The position numbers were made by a program, and so were the translations under genes. Below are positions 28,214 through 36,839 of a stretch of DNA of 64,000 bases, piece by piece. The stretch is from assembly GCF_001550065.1 (NCBI RefSeq), contig NZ_LRUB01000032.1:131501-195500 (forward strand), written 5' to 3'. The stretch is from Kordiimonas lipolytica. Lineage in GTDB: Bacteria > Pseudomonadota > Alphaproteobacteria > Sphingomonadales > Kordiimonadaceae. The number at the start of each line of letters is the position of its first letter. Within the stretch, counting starts at the first letter, position 1. Below the pieces are notes generated by a model. It saw only the letters and a program-made list of their open reading frames with translations, was not told the DNA's origin and ran no database searches.

Positions 28214-29596
28214 ATGTCTGAAGTTGACACCACAAATAGCCCAGGGCTTGACCCCCGGTGGCTGCGCGAACGCCTGAAGCGTCACTTCAGCGAACTGGCG
28301 CGGCTTGCCTTGCCTGCTGTTGCCATGCGCATCGGTATCTTTGGCCTGGCGATGGTGGACACCGCCATGGTCGGCCACTATGCCACTGAGCACCTGGCCT
28401 GGCTGAACCTTGCCAACCAGTCTGTCATCATGTTTGCGCTTGTGGTGGGACTTGGGCTTCTGGGCGGCATCACGGTCTATACGGCCAATGCCATCGGCGC
28501 GGACGACAAGCGCGAAGCGGGCCGCGTATGGCGCAGGAATGTGCCTTTCACCATTGCTGTTGGTATCGGCCTGATGCTGGCTGTCTGGCCCGCAGAATAT
28601 TGGCTGACGCTCCTCGGGCAGCCAGAAGTCAAGGCACTTGAAGGCGGCAAGCTGATCCAGATTCTGGCGCTTGGGCTTCCGGCCCATATGCTGTTTGTCT
28701 GCTGCACCATGTTCCTGGAAGGCATCAAGCGGGCAGAAGTGGGCTTTTATGTTATGATCGGCGCCAACCTTGTGAATGTGGCGCTCAACTATGTGCTGAT
28801 CTTCGGACAGGCCGGTTTCCCGGAACTGGGGGCTGCGGGCTCGGCCTGGGCGTCAACCGGCGTGCGCTGGTTCATGGCCTTCGCGGCGTTTGGTTATGTC
28901 TGGCTGGCGCCCAGCGTGCGCGGCTATGGCCTGAGGAAACCTCACGGCCAGAAATGGCACGAGTGGCGAGACCAGCGCCACATGGGCTATGCCTCTGCGG
29001 TGTCATTGGCGGCTGAAGTCCTGGCGTTTGGCGCGCTGGCGATCTTTGCCGGCTGGCTTGGTACCGTGCCACTGGCCGCCCACGGGGTTGTGTTCCAGGT
29101 GGTGGGTGTGCCGCTGATGATGTCCATCGGTATCGGGGTGGCCGCCAGTGTGCGGGTCGGCATCGCCTTCTCGCGCGGGGACAAGGCCGACACAGCGCTG
29201 GCAGGGCTTTCCGGGGTGCTGCTGAACTTCTTGCTCACCGGCGCTTTCGCAGTTGGCATCTTTTTCTTTATCGAGCCGCTTCTGGATATCTTCACCGATG
29301 ACCAGCGCATCATCGCGCTTCTGGTGCCACCGGTGGTGATCTACTGCATTGCCATGATTTTCGATGCCAGCCAGATGGTGGCTTCCATGATCCTGCGCGG
29401 CTACCGGGAGACCTGGTGGCCCACCTATCTGCAGGGTTTCGCCTTCATCGTCGTGATGCTGCCTGCCTGCTATATCATGGCCTTCCCCGTCGGCCACGGA
29501 TGGGCAGGGCTGATGGAAGGCATGTGCATGGGCGTCGTCACAAGCTGGATTTTGCAAATGGCCCGTTTCCGTTTTCTGGCGCGCACGCGTTTGTGA
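28214..29596 (+). CDS. MATE-family efflux transporter
   Basis: 460 residues in 12 membrane helices as two six-helix halves, typical of NorM-like MATE pumps, which expel cationic drugs or metabolites using Na+ or H+. Recognisable family features are LALPAVAMRIGIFGLAMVDTAMVG in helix 1, GHYATEHLAW, and the second-half motif VVGVPLMMSIGIGVAASVRVG. It is divergent from the OPT gene with a 155-base gap. Substrate unknown. Confidence 0.92.
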   Translation: MSEVDTTNSPGLDPRWLRERLKRHFSELARLALPAVAMRIGIFGLAMVDTAMVGHYATEHLAWLNLANQSVIMFALVVGLGLLGGITVYTANAIGADDKREAGRVWRRNVPFTIAVGIGLMLAVWPAEYWLTLLGQPEVKALEGGKLIQILALGLPAHMLFVCCTMFLEGIKRAEVGFYVMIGANLVNVALNYVLIFGQAGFPELGAAGSAWASTGVRWFMAFAAFGYVWLAPSVRGYGLRKPHGQKWHEWRDQRHMGYASAVSLAAEVLAFGALAIFAGWLGTVPLAAHGVVFQVVGVPLMMSIGIGVAASVRVGIAFSRGDKADTALAGLSGVLLNFLLTGAFAVGIFFFIEPLLDIFTDDQRIIALLVPPVVIYCIAMIFDASQMVASMILRGYRETWWPTYLQGFAFIVVMLPACYIMAFPVGHGWAGLMEGMCMGVVTSWILQMARFRFLARTRL

Positions 29597-29605
29597 CTGG
29601 CCGGA

Positions 29606-29650
29606 TATGGCAAACATAACCTAAAAAAATTTCAGCTTTTGTTTGCCATA
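29606..29650 (+). terminator. Long-loop inverted repeat after the MATE gene
   Basis: TATGGCAAAC at 29606-29615 is the exact reverse complement of GTTTGCCATA at 29641-29650, with 25 AT-rich bases between and a CTTTTACCCTTTT tract after. The perfect ten-pair stem and T-rich tail suggest a terminator; the long loop makes a protein-binding site equally possible. Confidence 0.5.
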
Positions 29651-29735
29651 CTTTTACCCTTTTATGGATTCCTAATAAGGGTCAGGCACGGTTTCAGCAC
29701 CAAGTAGGGAGAACCTGGCGGAGGATAGACGGACT

Positions 29736-30620
29736 ATGTCACGGTGGTACAAAGGCCGGAAAAGGAAGACGATACTGTCGGCAAGTTTGCTGACGGCAGT
29801 TTTTTGTCATACTTCATCAGGATACGCGATGCAGGGCCTTAGCCTGGCCGACCGTTTCAACAATGCAATTGAAGCGGTGCAGGAAGGCATTGACCTCATC
29901 TGGCCCGGCGACCTGGACAGCGAAAACATGAACGCCCGCATCGGTATCGGAATGGGCTGGATTCCAGACTATGTCGGGTCCGACAACTACCGTTTCCGCG
30001 CCCTGCCAATCCTCGACATCCGCTACAAAGAGCTTTGGCGCCTGAACGGCAGCAAACTCACCTACACCGCCTTCAAGACAGACGGGCTGGAGATCGGCCC
30101 ACTCGTCAATTTGCATTTCGGCAGGAAGGAAAGCGCCAATAAGGCCCTTACCGGCCTTGGGAACATTGGCACCACCCTGGATGTCGGCATATTTGCTCGC
30201 TTCAAACATGAGGGCCTGCTCGTTGAAACAGACGTTCGGCGTGGCATCAGCGAAGGCCAGGGCACCCTTGCGCGCCTGACCGCAGCTCACGGCATTTACC
30301 AGAACGGCAATTTTGGCGCGAGCCTGGCTGTTCGGCTGCAGTATTTGTCCCAAAAAGGCATGCAGACCAATTATGGCATCACCCAAGAACAGGCTGACGC
30401 TTCCCGTGCTGGCTATGATCCCTTCCGGGCCTCCGCCGGAGTATCGGATGTATCCGCAAATATTATCGGCGCTTATCGTCTGACAGACAAAGCCCGGCTG
30501 ATGAGCCTCGTCTCTGTTGGCCATCTTCTTGGTGACGCTGCCGATAGCCCGCTGGTGACAAACGGTACAGGATCACCCTTGCAGGTCATCGCCGGCGTGG
30601 GCCTGATGATGCAGTTCTGA
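29736..30620 (+). CDS. MipA/OmpV-family outer-membrane protein
   Basis: 294 residues, exported by a signal peptide (SASLLTAVFCHTSSGYAMQ). The mature part matches the MipA/OmpV barrel: IGIGMGWIPDYVGSDNYRFRALPILDIRY near the start and VSVGHLLGDAADSPLV with a C-terminal aromatic residue (GLMMQF) at the end. Family members are scaffolding proteins for murein synthesis or osmoregulated outer-membrane proteins. The frame begins with a basic stretch (RWYKGRKRKT). Confidence 0.88.
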   Translation: MSRWYKGRKRKTILSASLLTAVFCHTSSGYAMQGLSLADRFNNAIEAVQEGIDLIWPGDLDSENMNARIGIGMGWIPDYVGSDNYRFRALPILDIRYKELWRLNGSKLTYTAFKTDGLEIGPLVNLHFGRKESANKALTGLGNIGTTLDVGIFARFKHEGLLVETDVRRGISEGQGTLARLTAAHGIYQNGNFGASLAVRLQYLSQKGMQTNYGITQEQADASRAGYDPFRASAGVSDVSANIIGAYRLTDKARLMSLVSVGHLLGDAADSPLVTNGTGSPLQVIAGVGLMMQF

Positions 30621-30723
30621 TGAACCATCATTTCCATTCCTTTCTAATGCTCAGGTGGCAATCGAACTCATCTCGTGCTTATATCGCCTGAACCATAGTA
30701 ACCAGCGATCAACGTGGGGGTTT

Positions 30724-32478
30724 ATGCGCTTCTCCCAAATCATTCTGTGGCTGTGCCTGATGCTAGCGGCGGCCCCAGCCTTTGGTCAGGCCGTTGTGCT
30801 CCGGCCCGAGGATGTCCTGCCGCGCATAAAGGACGTTGCACCGGAGGCCTTCTATATCAACGGGCATGATGTACACGGCATGACTGATGAAACTGCCAAT
30901 ACCTATTATCCGCTGGGAGACGCTGCCAAATTTATGCTCGCACTCGTGGCCCTTCGGCTGGCGGATGAGGGCGTCATAAGCCTGGATGAGCCGGTCGCAA
31001 AGGCCCTGCCTAGCCTGATCGACTTCAACCCGTTCGAAGTGGCGATCACGCCAAAACACCTCATGGCAGAAACCGCCGGTTTTGCAAGACCGATCGCGGA
31101 CATTAACGACGCACCGCTCCGCTATTATCTGATCACGTCGCGGGGAGCAGGGCAGATTTCACTACACGATCCCATCGGCTGGCGGCTGCTACAGGCGTTC
31201 CTTGAAAAGCGTACGGACCAGCCTGTTGTCGAGCTGCTTGCCCAGGAACTTCTAACGCCGCTTGGCCTGCCGGAAGAGGCTTTAATTCCAGTGGAAACCA
31301 GATACCCTGATATGCCCGCCACACCATTGTCCGACGCGGTTTTACGGGGCGATGCTGTTGCTGCAATGGCCCGGTTGCTGCTTGCCAATGAGGATGCCTC
31401 AGGCGCACCGTTCCTAACATCGGAAAGCTATGGGCTTCTCACCACGAGACCCCTCTGGCAGATGCATCCGCTTGGGTTTGGGGCTTTGGCAGGGTCACGG
31501 CGATACCGGTCTGGGTCACATGAATGGGTCCAACTTGGGCTCTGCAGACCGGGTGTTTCAGTTGTGGCCTTCCCTGCGTCCGGCGTTGCCTACATCCATC
31601 CGTCGGCCACACCTTTTCCAAGCGTCCAAAGCCAAAGTTGCGCTGGCAAACTGTTTCGCGAACGGGCGCTCTCGAACGCGACTGCCAACATACCCCCAAC
31701 GTGGTCCCGACAGGAGGCAATTGCAGCTGCGGATAAATTGCTCGAGCCGGAAACGCTGGGCGGGCGCTACCAATGTGCCAATGTCTCCGCCTGGGTGAAA
31801 GACCGGGTTGAAGGATCGGCCACCTGCAGGCTGACGGCCCACTTGATTGACAGCGAAACCTTGACAGCGCAGATCGTGTGGCCACCGCATGCGGACTTTG
31901 TTGTGGGACCGCCTTTGTCTCGGCGCTATCAAAGGGAAGCCCCTTATGCCTATCGGGGCAGCCTTGCTGAACAGCCTCTGATCTTCAGCCCCTACCGCGC
32001 CGGCGGATATGCCTATATTGGCGACATGGCCTATGTGCGGGTGGGCGTGCTGGGATACTTCCGCACCATTGCTGGAAAATATATCCCGCTGATGATTGTT
32101 ATCCTCCTTACAGGCGCGCTGCATATCCGCAGCAAAACCTCCGTGCAGTGGCGGCGCTTTGGCTGGTTCTGCCTCGCGGGCGCAACACTGGTCGGGTTCG
32201 GCGTCTATGCCGACTGGTACTGGTGGCCAACGGTACTTTATCAGTTGCAAATGCCGTGGCTGATTACGCTGTGGCGCACAGGCCTCAACATCGGGCTAAT
32301 GCTGCTTCTTGCGCTGCCGATGCTGTCCATGACATTCATCCGGCAACAGAATATGCCCGAACGGGGGGTCGCGCTGCTGTTCGCCGGGCCACACCTGGGG
32401 CTGATGTCATTGGCCGCGATTGGCCTCTTTCTGACCACCATTATCTGGGGAATCGCAGGCACCTTCACAGCCTATTGA
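30724..32478 (+). CDS. Beta-lactamase-fold protein, probably catalytically inactive
   Basis: 584 residues: signal peptide (LWLCLMLAAAPAFG), a serine-beta-lactamase/class C PBP-like domain (about 25-320), and at least four C-terminal membrane helices (from about 450). The fold is recognised by ALRLADEGVISLDEPVAKALPSL and LTPLGLPEEAL. The active-site SxxK is replaced by Asp-Ala-Ala-Lys (GDAAK), and no YxN motif is visible where LHDPIGWRLL lies. It therefore looks like a pseudoenzyme. ATG 30724 has GTGGGGG before it; the frame opens at 30655 without a ribosome binding site. Function unknown; sensing or binding of cell-wall fragments is conceivable. Confidence 0.75.
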   Translation: MRFSQIILWLCLMLAAAPAFGQAVVLRPEDVLPRIKDVAPEAFYINGHDVHGMTDETANTYYPLGDAAKFMLALVALRLADEGVISLDEPVAKALPSLIDFNPFEVAITPKHLMAETAGFARPIADINDAPLRYYLITSRGAGQISLHDPIGWRLLQAFLEKRTDQPVVELLAQELLTPLGLPEEALIPVETRYPDMPATPLSDAVLRGDAVAAMARLLLANEDASGAPFLTSESYGLLTTRPLWQMHPLGFGALAGSRRYRSGSHEWVQLGLCRPGVSVVAFPASGVAYIHPSATPFPSVQSQSCAGKLFRERALSNATANIPPTWSRQEAIAAADKLLEPETLGGRYQCANVSAWVKDRVEGSATCRLTAHLIDSETLTAQIVWPPHADFVVGPPLSRRYQREAPYAYRGSLAEQPLIFSPYRAGGYAYIGDMAYVRVGVLGYFRTIAGKYIPLMIVILLTGALHIRSKTSVQWRRFGWFCLAGATLVGFGVYADWYWWPTVLYQLQMPWLITLWRTGLNIGLMLLLALPMLSMTFIRQQNMPERGVALLFAGPHLGLMSLAAIGLFLTTIIWGIAGTFTAY

Positions 32479-32554
32479 TTTCTCCGTCTGGTCACTATAG
32501 GGTCCCGCTCATGACACAAACAGGTGCGTATAAACGAATGTGGCGAATGATCCG

Positions 32555-32577
32555 CCCGGTTTCCAAAGGAAGCCGGG
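32555..32577 (+). terminator. Hairpin after the beta-lactamase-fold gene
   Basis: CCCGGTTTCC pairs with GGAAGCCGGG around AAA with one G-U pair, then TCCTTGTCATTT. It is a plausible terminator for the gene ending at 32478 and lies 49 bases before the next start. Confidence 0.6.
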
Positions 32578-32625
32578 TCCTTGTCATTTGGTCCAACCAC
32601 AATTCGTTTACGGGAGTCGCGCACC

Positions 32626-32886
32626 ATGACTGCGCCATTTGAAATAGCTAATAGATTTGATGTCCTCACATGGCGGCAGCCGCACGCGCTCAGCAACGTG
32701 CTGTCCCACTTTTCCACCAGCCAAAGCCAGCCGTCACGGGTAAGTACCGTAGCCCACAAGGATGGGACACTTTCGGTCATCATTGTCGTCAAGGAATTGG
32801 CCGAAGCGGAAGCCCGTGCTATCCAATCAGACTTGAAAGAAGACAAGCAGGTGCTGCGCGCCATGCTCGAGCATTTTGTGGGATAG
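32626..32886 (+). CDS. Small hypothetical protein (86 aa)
   Basis: Family not recognised. It is a compact protein with alternating strands and helices; the layout (a strand with RVSTVAHKDGTLSVIIVV, then two helices) resembles small ACT-like regulatory domains, but similarity is weak. CGGGAG lies before ATG 32626; a TTG at 32581 would only add residues crossing the preceding hairpin. Its stop codon is adjacent to the ATG of the AlkA gene, so they are co-translated. Confidence 0.65.
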   Translation: MTAPFEIANRFDVLTWRQPHALSNVLSHFSTSQSQPSRVSTVAHKDGTLSVIIVVKELAEAEARAIQSDLKEDKQVLRAMLEHFVG

Positions 32887-33525
32887 ATGACCGATTTTAT
32901 TTTGACAGAGAACGAGATCAGGCGCCGACTTGATCTGGTAGCCAAGGACTGCCCTCATGTAGCAGCGGCAGTAAAGCTTGTCGGCTATCCGGCAGAACGT
33001 CGCGGCACACAGGGCTTCCAGACCTTCATGCAGGTAATTGTGGGCCAACAGCTTTCCGTCAAGGCAGCCGCCACAATCCGCGGCCGGGTTGAAGCATTGG
33101 TGGGAGACCCCTCAAATCCGGACAGCTACGACAAGGTATCAGACGAAGACCTCCGGTCCGCAGGCCTGTCACGGCAGAAAATATCCTATGCGCGGTCATT
33201 GGTTGACACGGTGCGTGACGGCACGCTGGATGTGGACGCACTTCCACACATGTCGGATGAAGGCGCCATCAAGGCCATCACGGCAGTGAAGGGCCTTGGG
33301 GTCTGGAGCGCACATATGTACCTGATGTTCTCGCTTGGGCGGCCTGACATCTGGCCAGTTGGTGACCTTGCAGTGCGTGTGGCCGCGGGCCGGATTATCG
33401 GTCATGCAGAGCGCCCGACGGAAAAAGAAGCCGAAGTAATTGGTGAACGCTGGAAGCCACACCGAAGCGCCATTGCGCTTCTGGCATGGCATTACTATTC
33501 TAACGCCCCTGCCATTGGTGAATAA
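32887..33525 (+). CDS. AlkA-like DNA-3-methyladenine glycosylase
   Basis: 212 residues of the HhH-GPD superfamily. The hairpin (ITAVKGLGVWSAHMYLMFSL) and the catalytic aspartate in WPVGDLAVR are visible, and VIVGQQLSVKAAATI marks the first helical region. It removes alkylated bases from DNA in base-excision repair. It follows the small gene without a gap and precedes the DUF442 gene by 16 bases, so the three probably form one operon. It lacks the N-terminal TATA-binding-like domain of E. coli AlkA. Confidence 0.9.
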   Translation: MTDFILTENEIRRRLDLVAKDCPHVAAAVKLVGYPAERRGTQGFQTFMQVIVGQQLSVKAAATIRGRVEALVGDPSNPDSYDKVSDEDLRSAGLSRQKISYARSLVDTVRDGTLDVDALPHMSDEGAIKAITAVKGLGVWSAHMYLMFSLGRPDIWPVGDLAVRVAAGRIIGHAERPTEKEAEVIGERWKPHRSAIALLAWHYYSNAPAIGE

Positions 33526-33541
33526 GTATCAGGAGACAGAC

Positions 33542-33985
33542 ATGAGCGATTTTAAGAAAGTGACGGATACGGTTTCTGTCTCCCCGCAAATTAGCAAAGC
33601 GGATATTGATGCAGCGGCGGACGCAGGATTTACGCTGATCATCAACAACCGCCCAGACGGCGAGGAGCGCAGCCAACCCGCAAACGCCGACCTGGCGGCT
33701 TATGCGGCTGAGAAAGGCCTGAAGTGGGCCAGCATTCCGGTGGTTGGAGGCCAGCTGACCTTTGAATCGATCGAAATGATGTCGATGGCGCTCAAGGACG
33801 CCGACGGCCCTGTGTTGGCTTTCTGCCGATCCGGCACCCGGTCCTGCACGCTATGGTCGCTTGCGCAGGCGCTGACCGGTGCGATGGATACAAAGGATAT
33901 CCTCGATCATGCCGCCAAAGCCGGCTATGACGTTTCAGGCATGGCGCCCACGCTTGAACACCTCAAGCAGCTGCATCATGGCTGA
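33542..33985 (+). CDS. TIGR01244/DUF442 phosphatase-like protein
   Basis: 147 residues of the DUF442 (beta-lactamase hydrolase-like) family, a dual-specificity-phosphatase fold. It carries the P-loop FCRSGTRSC (Cys-x5-Arg) and the family segment INNRPDGEERSQP. Related proteins are fused to or near sulfide dioxygenases and rhodaneses (Blh), hence the common name sulfur transferase. The start ATG 33542 has AGGAGA upstream; the frame extends further into the AlkA gene, but those residues have no family similarity. Confidence 0.88.
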   Translation: MSDFKKVTDTVSVSPQISKADIDAAADAGFTLIINNRPDGEERSQPANADLAAYAAEKGLKWASIPVVGGQLTFESIEMMSMALKDADGPVLAFCRSGTRSCTLWSLAQALTGAMDTKDILDHAAKAGYDVSGMAPTLEHLKQLHHG

Positions 33986-33991
33986 CGTTGG

Positions 33992-34600
33992 CTATGAAGG
34001 TTGCTTGTGAATGAAACGTACCGTTTCTTCGTAAATCTCGGCGTCGGGACCATATAGCTCCCACACTTCGTCGCCATCAATCACTGCGTCCTGCCGGTGC
34101 TCAAGCCCTAACTTCTTCAGCACATTGCGACTGGCATCATTTCCCCTGAGAACATAGGCGAACAGGTCTTCGTTCGGGAATTTCATTGTTTTCCGAGCTG
34201 CCTCGATCGCGGCCTTTCCAGCTTCCGTTGCCAGCCCCTTGCCCCAATATTCCTCCCGGAACCAATAGCCTACTTCGACAAACCGACCATCAGGCGTCGG
34301 GCGCATCAACACCCAGCCAAGGGCCGTATCGTCCTCGCTGTCCTCAAGGGTTTTCCAGTTCACCGCATAGAAGAATTTGAAACGCCCCTCTCTGAGGCCT
34401 TTCAGGTAAGCCTGCTTCTCCTCAGCCTCATCAGTCCCTGTCGGGCGGGGGATGAAACGCATTACATTGGGGTTCGACAGCATCAGCCAAAATGCGTGTG
34501 CATCCCCTTCCTCAAATGGCCTCAATCGCAATCTCTCGGTCTCAACCGGTGCCGGATCAAGGACCAAAGCTTCCCGTTCATAGGTGCCATCCTGTGCCAT
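33992..34600 (-). CDS. GNAT-family N-acetyltransferase (RimJ/RimL type)
   Basis: 202 residues with an acetyl-CoA binding domain: VETERLRLRPFEEGDAHAFW, VGYWFREEYWGKGLATEA (the Q/RxxGxG/A-like loop) and DASRNVLKKLGLEH. Family members acetylate ribosomal proteins or other substrates; this target is unknown. I place the start at ATG 34600; an in-frame start at 34639 would overlap the oligopeptidase stop. It lies just downstream of the oligopeptidase gene on the same strand. Confidence 0.88.
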   Translation of the reverse strand: MAQDGTYEREALVLDPAPVETERLRLRPFEEGDAHAFWLMLSNPNVMRFIPRPTGTDEAEEKQAYLKGLREGRFKFFYAVNWKTLEDSEDDTALGWVLMRPTPDGRFVEVGYWFREEYWGKGLATEAGKAAIEAARKTMKFPNEDLFAYVLRGNDASRNVLKKLGLEHRQDAVIDGDEVWELYGPDAEIYEETVRFIHKQPS

Positions 34601-34625
34601 AAATAATTCCCAACCAATCGTTCGG

Positions 34626-36677
34626 TTAAATAAGATCAAACGCCATCAAAAGGAATGTATATTCCTCTGCAACTTCGCGGTAGCGTTCAAACCGGCCGGA
34701 TTTGCCGCCGTGCCCCGCCCCCATGTTGATTTTCATCATCAGCAGGTTGTCGTCGGTTTTCGTGGCTCGCAGCTTGGCTGTCCATTTGGCCGGTTCCCAA
34801 TAGGTTACGCGCGGGTCATTCAGCCCGCCGGTTACCAGCATGGGCGGATAATCTTTCGCCTCGATGTTTGTGTAAGGGCAATAGCCTTGGATCGTCTCAA
34901 ACGCTGTCTTGTCCTTGATCGGGTTACCCCATTCAGGCCATTCGATCGGCGTCAGCGGCAGGTCAGCGTCCAGCATGGTGTTGAGCACATCCACAAACGG
35001 CACATGCAGCACGACGCCCTTAAACAAATCTGGCGCCTGGTTCACCACCGCACCCATCAGCTCACCACCGGCGCTACCGCCCGAGATGCTGATACCGCCC
35101 TTCGAGGCGTACCCTTCATTTTCCAGGTATCGGGCCACATCGACAAAGTCATTGAAGGTGTTGGTGCGCTTCTCCAATTTGCCATCTTCGTACCAGCCAT
35201 AGCCCAACTCGTCCCCGCCGCGGATATGCGCGATGGCATAGGCAAAGCCGCGATCGAGGAGGCTGAGGCGTGTGGCGGAGAAGCCTGGGCTCATGCCAAG
35301 GCCGTAAGCGCCGTAGCCATACAGATGCAGCGGCGCGCCCTTTTTCCAGTCTTTCTTATACACAAGGCTGACCGGCACTTCGACGCCGTCTCGCACTGTC
35401 ACCATCAAACGCTCGGACGCATACTGCGATTTGTCGTAACCAGATGGGATTTCCTGTTCTTTCTTGAGCGTCAATGTACCGCTACTCAAGTCATAGTCGA
35501 ACACGCTGGGCGGTGTCACGAGGCTCGAGTACACCAGCCGCACATGTTTCTGGCCAAATTCCGCATTTGTCCCGAGACCCACTTCATAGACCGGTTCCGG
35601 CATGCCGATATGGCAGCTATTGCCGTCTGTGAACACTAGGCGGATCTGGTCCAGCCCGTCCTGTTTTTCCTCCACCGCCAGGAAACCGTCGAACGCCTGC
35701 ATGCCGGTAAGATACAGTGATGCGCTGCCCTCAAGCAGAAGTGACCAGTCCGCCGGGGCATCCACAGGCGCCTTATAGATGCTGAAATTCTTCTGTTCAC
35801 CATTTGAGCGGATATAGAAATGCCCCGCCCCGTCATGATCGACCGTATAGTCATGGCCCGCTTCCCGAGCACGAACCAGCGCTGGTGCTGCAGATGGATC
35901 ATCTAGCCGTACAACAAGGTTCTCAGCCGTAACATGGTCAGCGCTTCTGATCACCAGATGCGATTTTGAGCTGGTGCGGCGGATATGAACGAAAAAGCTG
36001 GTGTCGCTCTCCTCATAGACCTTGCTGTCTTCGCCACCCAGCGCGTGGAAATTCACCAGATAAGGCCGCCATTCCTTCGAGACCTTCACATAGTAAAAGC
36101 CGCTACTGTCTGCCGCCCAGACAATTTCCCCCGAAGCTTCAACAATCTCGACTGCCAGCATCTCACCAGTCACAAGATCCCGCACGCGCGCCGTGAAACG
36201 CTCCGACCCGTTGGTATCGGTTGAGAAAGCCAGATATCGCCCGCACGGACTGACGGCCATGCCGCCCAGCTTGAAAAACTCATGCCCTTCGGCTTCCACA
36301 TTTTCGTCCAGCAGCACATCCCATTCGGTCGCGCCTTTCTCCCGGCGATACCAGGCCCGGTACTCGGCGCCCTTGGCAAAGGCCCAGCGATATTCATAAG
36401 AGCCATCCGCCCACGGCACGCTTTCGTCATCTTCCTTGATGCGGCCCTTGATTTCTTCGAACAGGGTGTCCGTCAGGCCCGCATGATCTTTCATTATGGT
36501 TTCGAAATAATCATTTTCCTGCTTGAGATATCCGAGAATATCCTTGTCCGTCACCTCAGGATATCCCGGGTCCTTGAGCCAGAAATAAGGGTCCTCAAAC
36601 GTGATGCCGTGATGGCTTGCCTCATAAGGCTTCCGGGCTGCCATTGGCGGCTTCGGTGACGCGGGTGCTTTCAACAT
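34626..36677 (-). CDS. ptrB: Oligopeptidase B (S9A serine peptidase)
   Basis: 683 residues. A seven-bladed propeller (about 75-400) lies between N- and C-terminal parts of an alpha/beta-hydrolase. The triad is Ser in ISGGSAGGELMG, Asp in TGGLNDPRV, and His in GAGHGGKSGR; FEDPYFWLKDPGYPEV is the typical N-terminal motif. It cuts oligopeptides after Lys or Arg in the cytoplasm. I choose ATG 36677, with AGGA upstream; ATG 36698 and 36773 are also in frame. It forms a peptide-salvage pair with the divergent aminopeptidase P gene. Confidence 0.94.
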   Translation of the reverse strand: MLKAPASPKPPMAARKPYEASHHGITFEDPYFWLKDPGYPEVTDKDILGYLKQENDYFETIMKDHAGLTDTLFEEIKGRIKEDDESVPWADGSYEYRWAFAKGAEYRAWYRREKGATEWDVLLDENVEAEGHEFFKLGGMAVSPCGRYLAFSTDTNGSERFTARVRDLVTGEMLAVEIVEASGEIVWAADSSGFYYVKVSKEWRPYLVNFHALGGEDSKVYEESDTSFFVHIRRTSSKSHLVIRSADHVTAENLVVRLDDPSAAPALVRAREAGHDYTVDHDGAGHFYIRSNGEQKNFSIYKAPVDAPADWSLLLEGSASLYLTGMQAFDGFLAVEEKQDGLDQIRLVFTDGNSCHIGMPEPVYEVGLGTNAEFGQKHVRLVYSSLVTPPSVFDYDLSSGTLTLKKEQEIPSGYDKSQYASERLMVTVRDGVEVPVSLVYKKDWKKGAPLHLYGYGAYGLGMSPGFSATRLSLLDRGFAYAIAHIRGGDELGYGWYEDGKLEKRTNTFNDFVDVARYLENEGYASKGGISISGGSAGGELMGAVVNQAPDLFKGVVLHVPFVDVLNTMLDADLPLTPIEWPEWGNPIKDKTAFETIQGYCPYTNIEAKDYPPMLVTGGLNDPRVTYWEPAKWTAKLRATKTDDNLLMMKINMGAGHGGKSGRFERYREVAEEYTFLLMAFDLI

Positions 36678-36839
36678 GGTTTTTGTCCTGACTGTCATAT
36701 GAGTTTTCCAATAGGTAGGCTGCCCAAATCCCGCTGTAAAGGCCCACGGCAAAAGGTGCGACTTTCCTTGCAAAATGCCCCCCGCCCTGCCATGTAAAGC
36801 GCAGCTTGTTTTCAGTTGAAACTATAGGAGAAGCCGCCC

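Noticed and set aside
32511..32642. A 43-codon open frame beginning ATGACACAAACAGG
   Set aside because: It has a poor ribosome binding site, runs through a terminator-like hairpin and overlaps the next gene's start.
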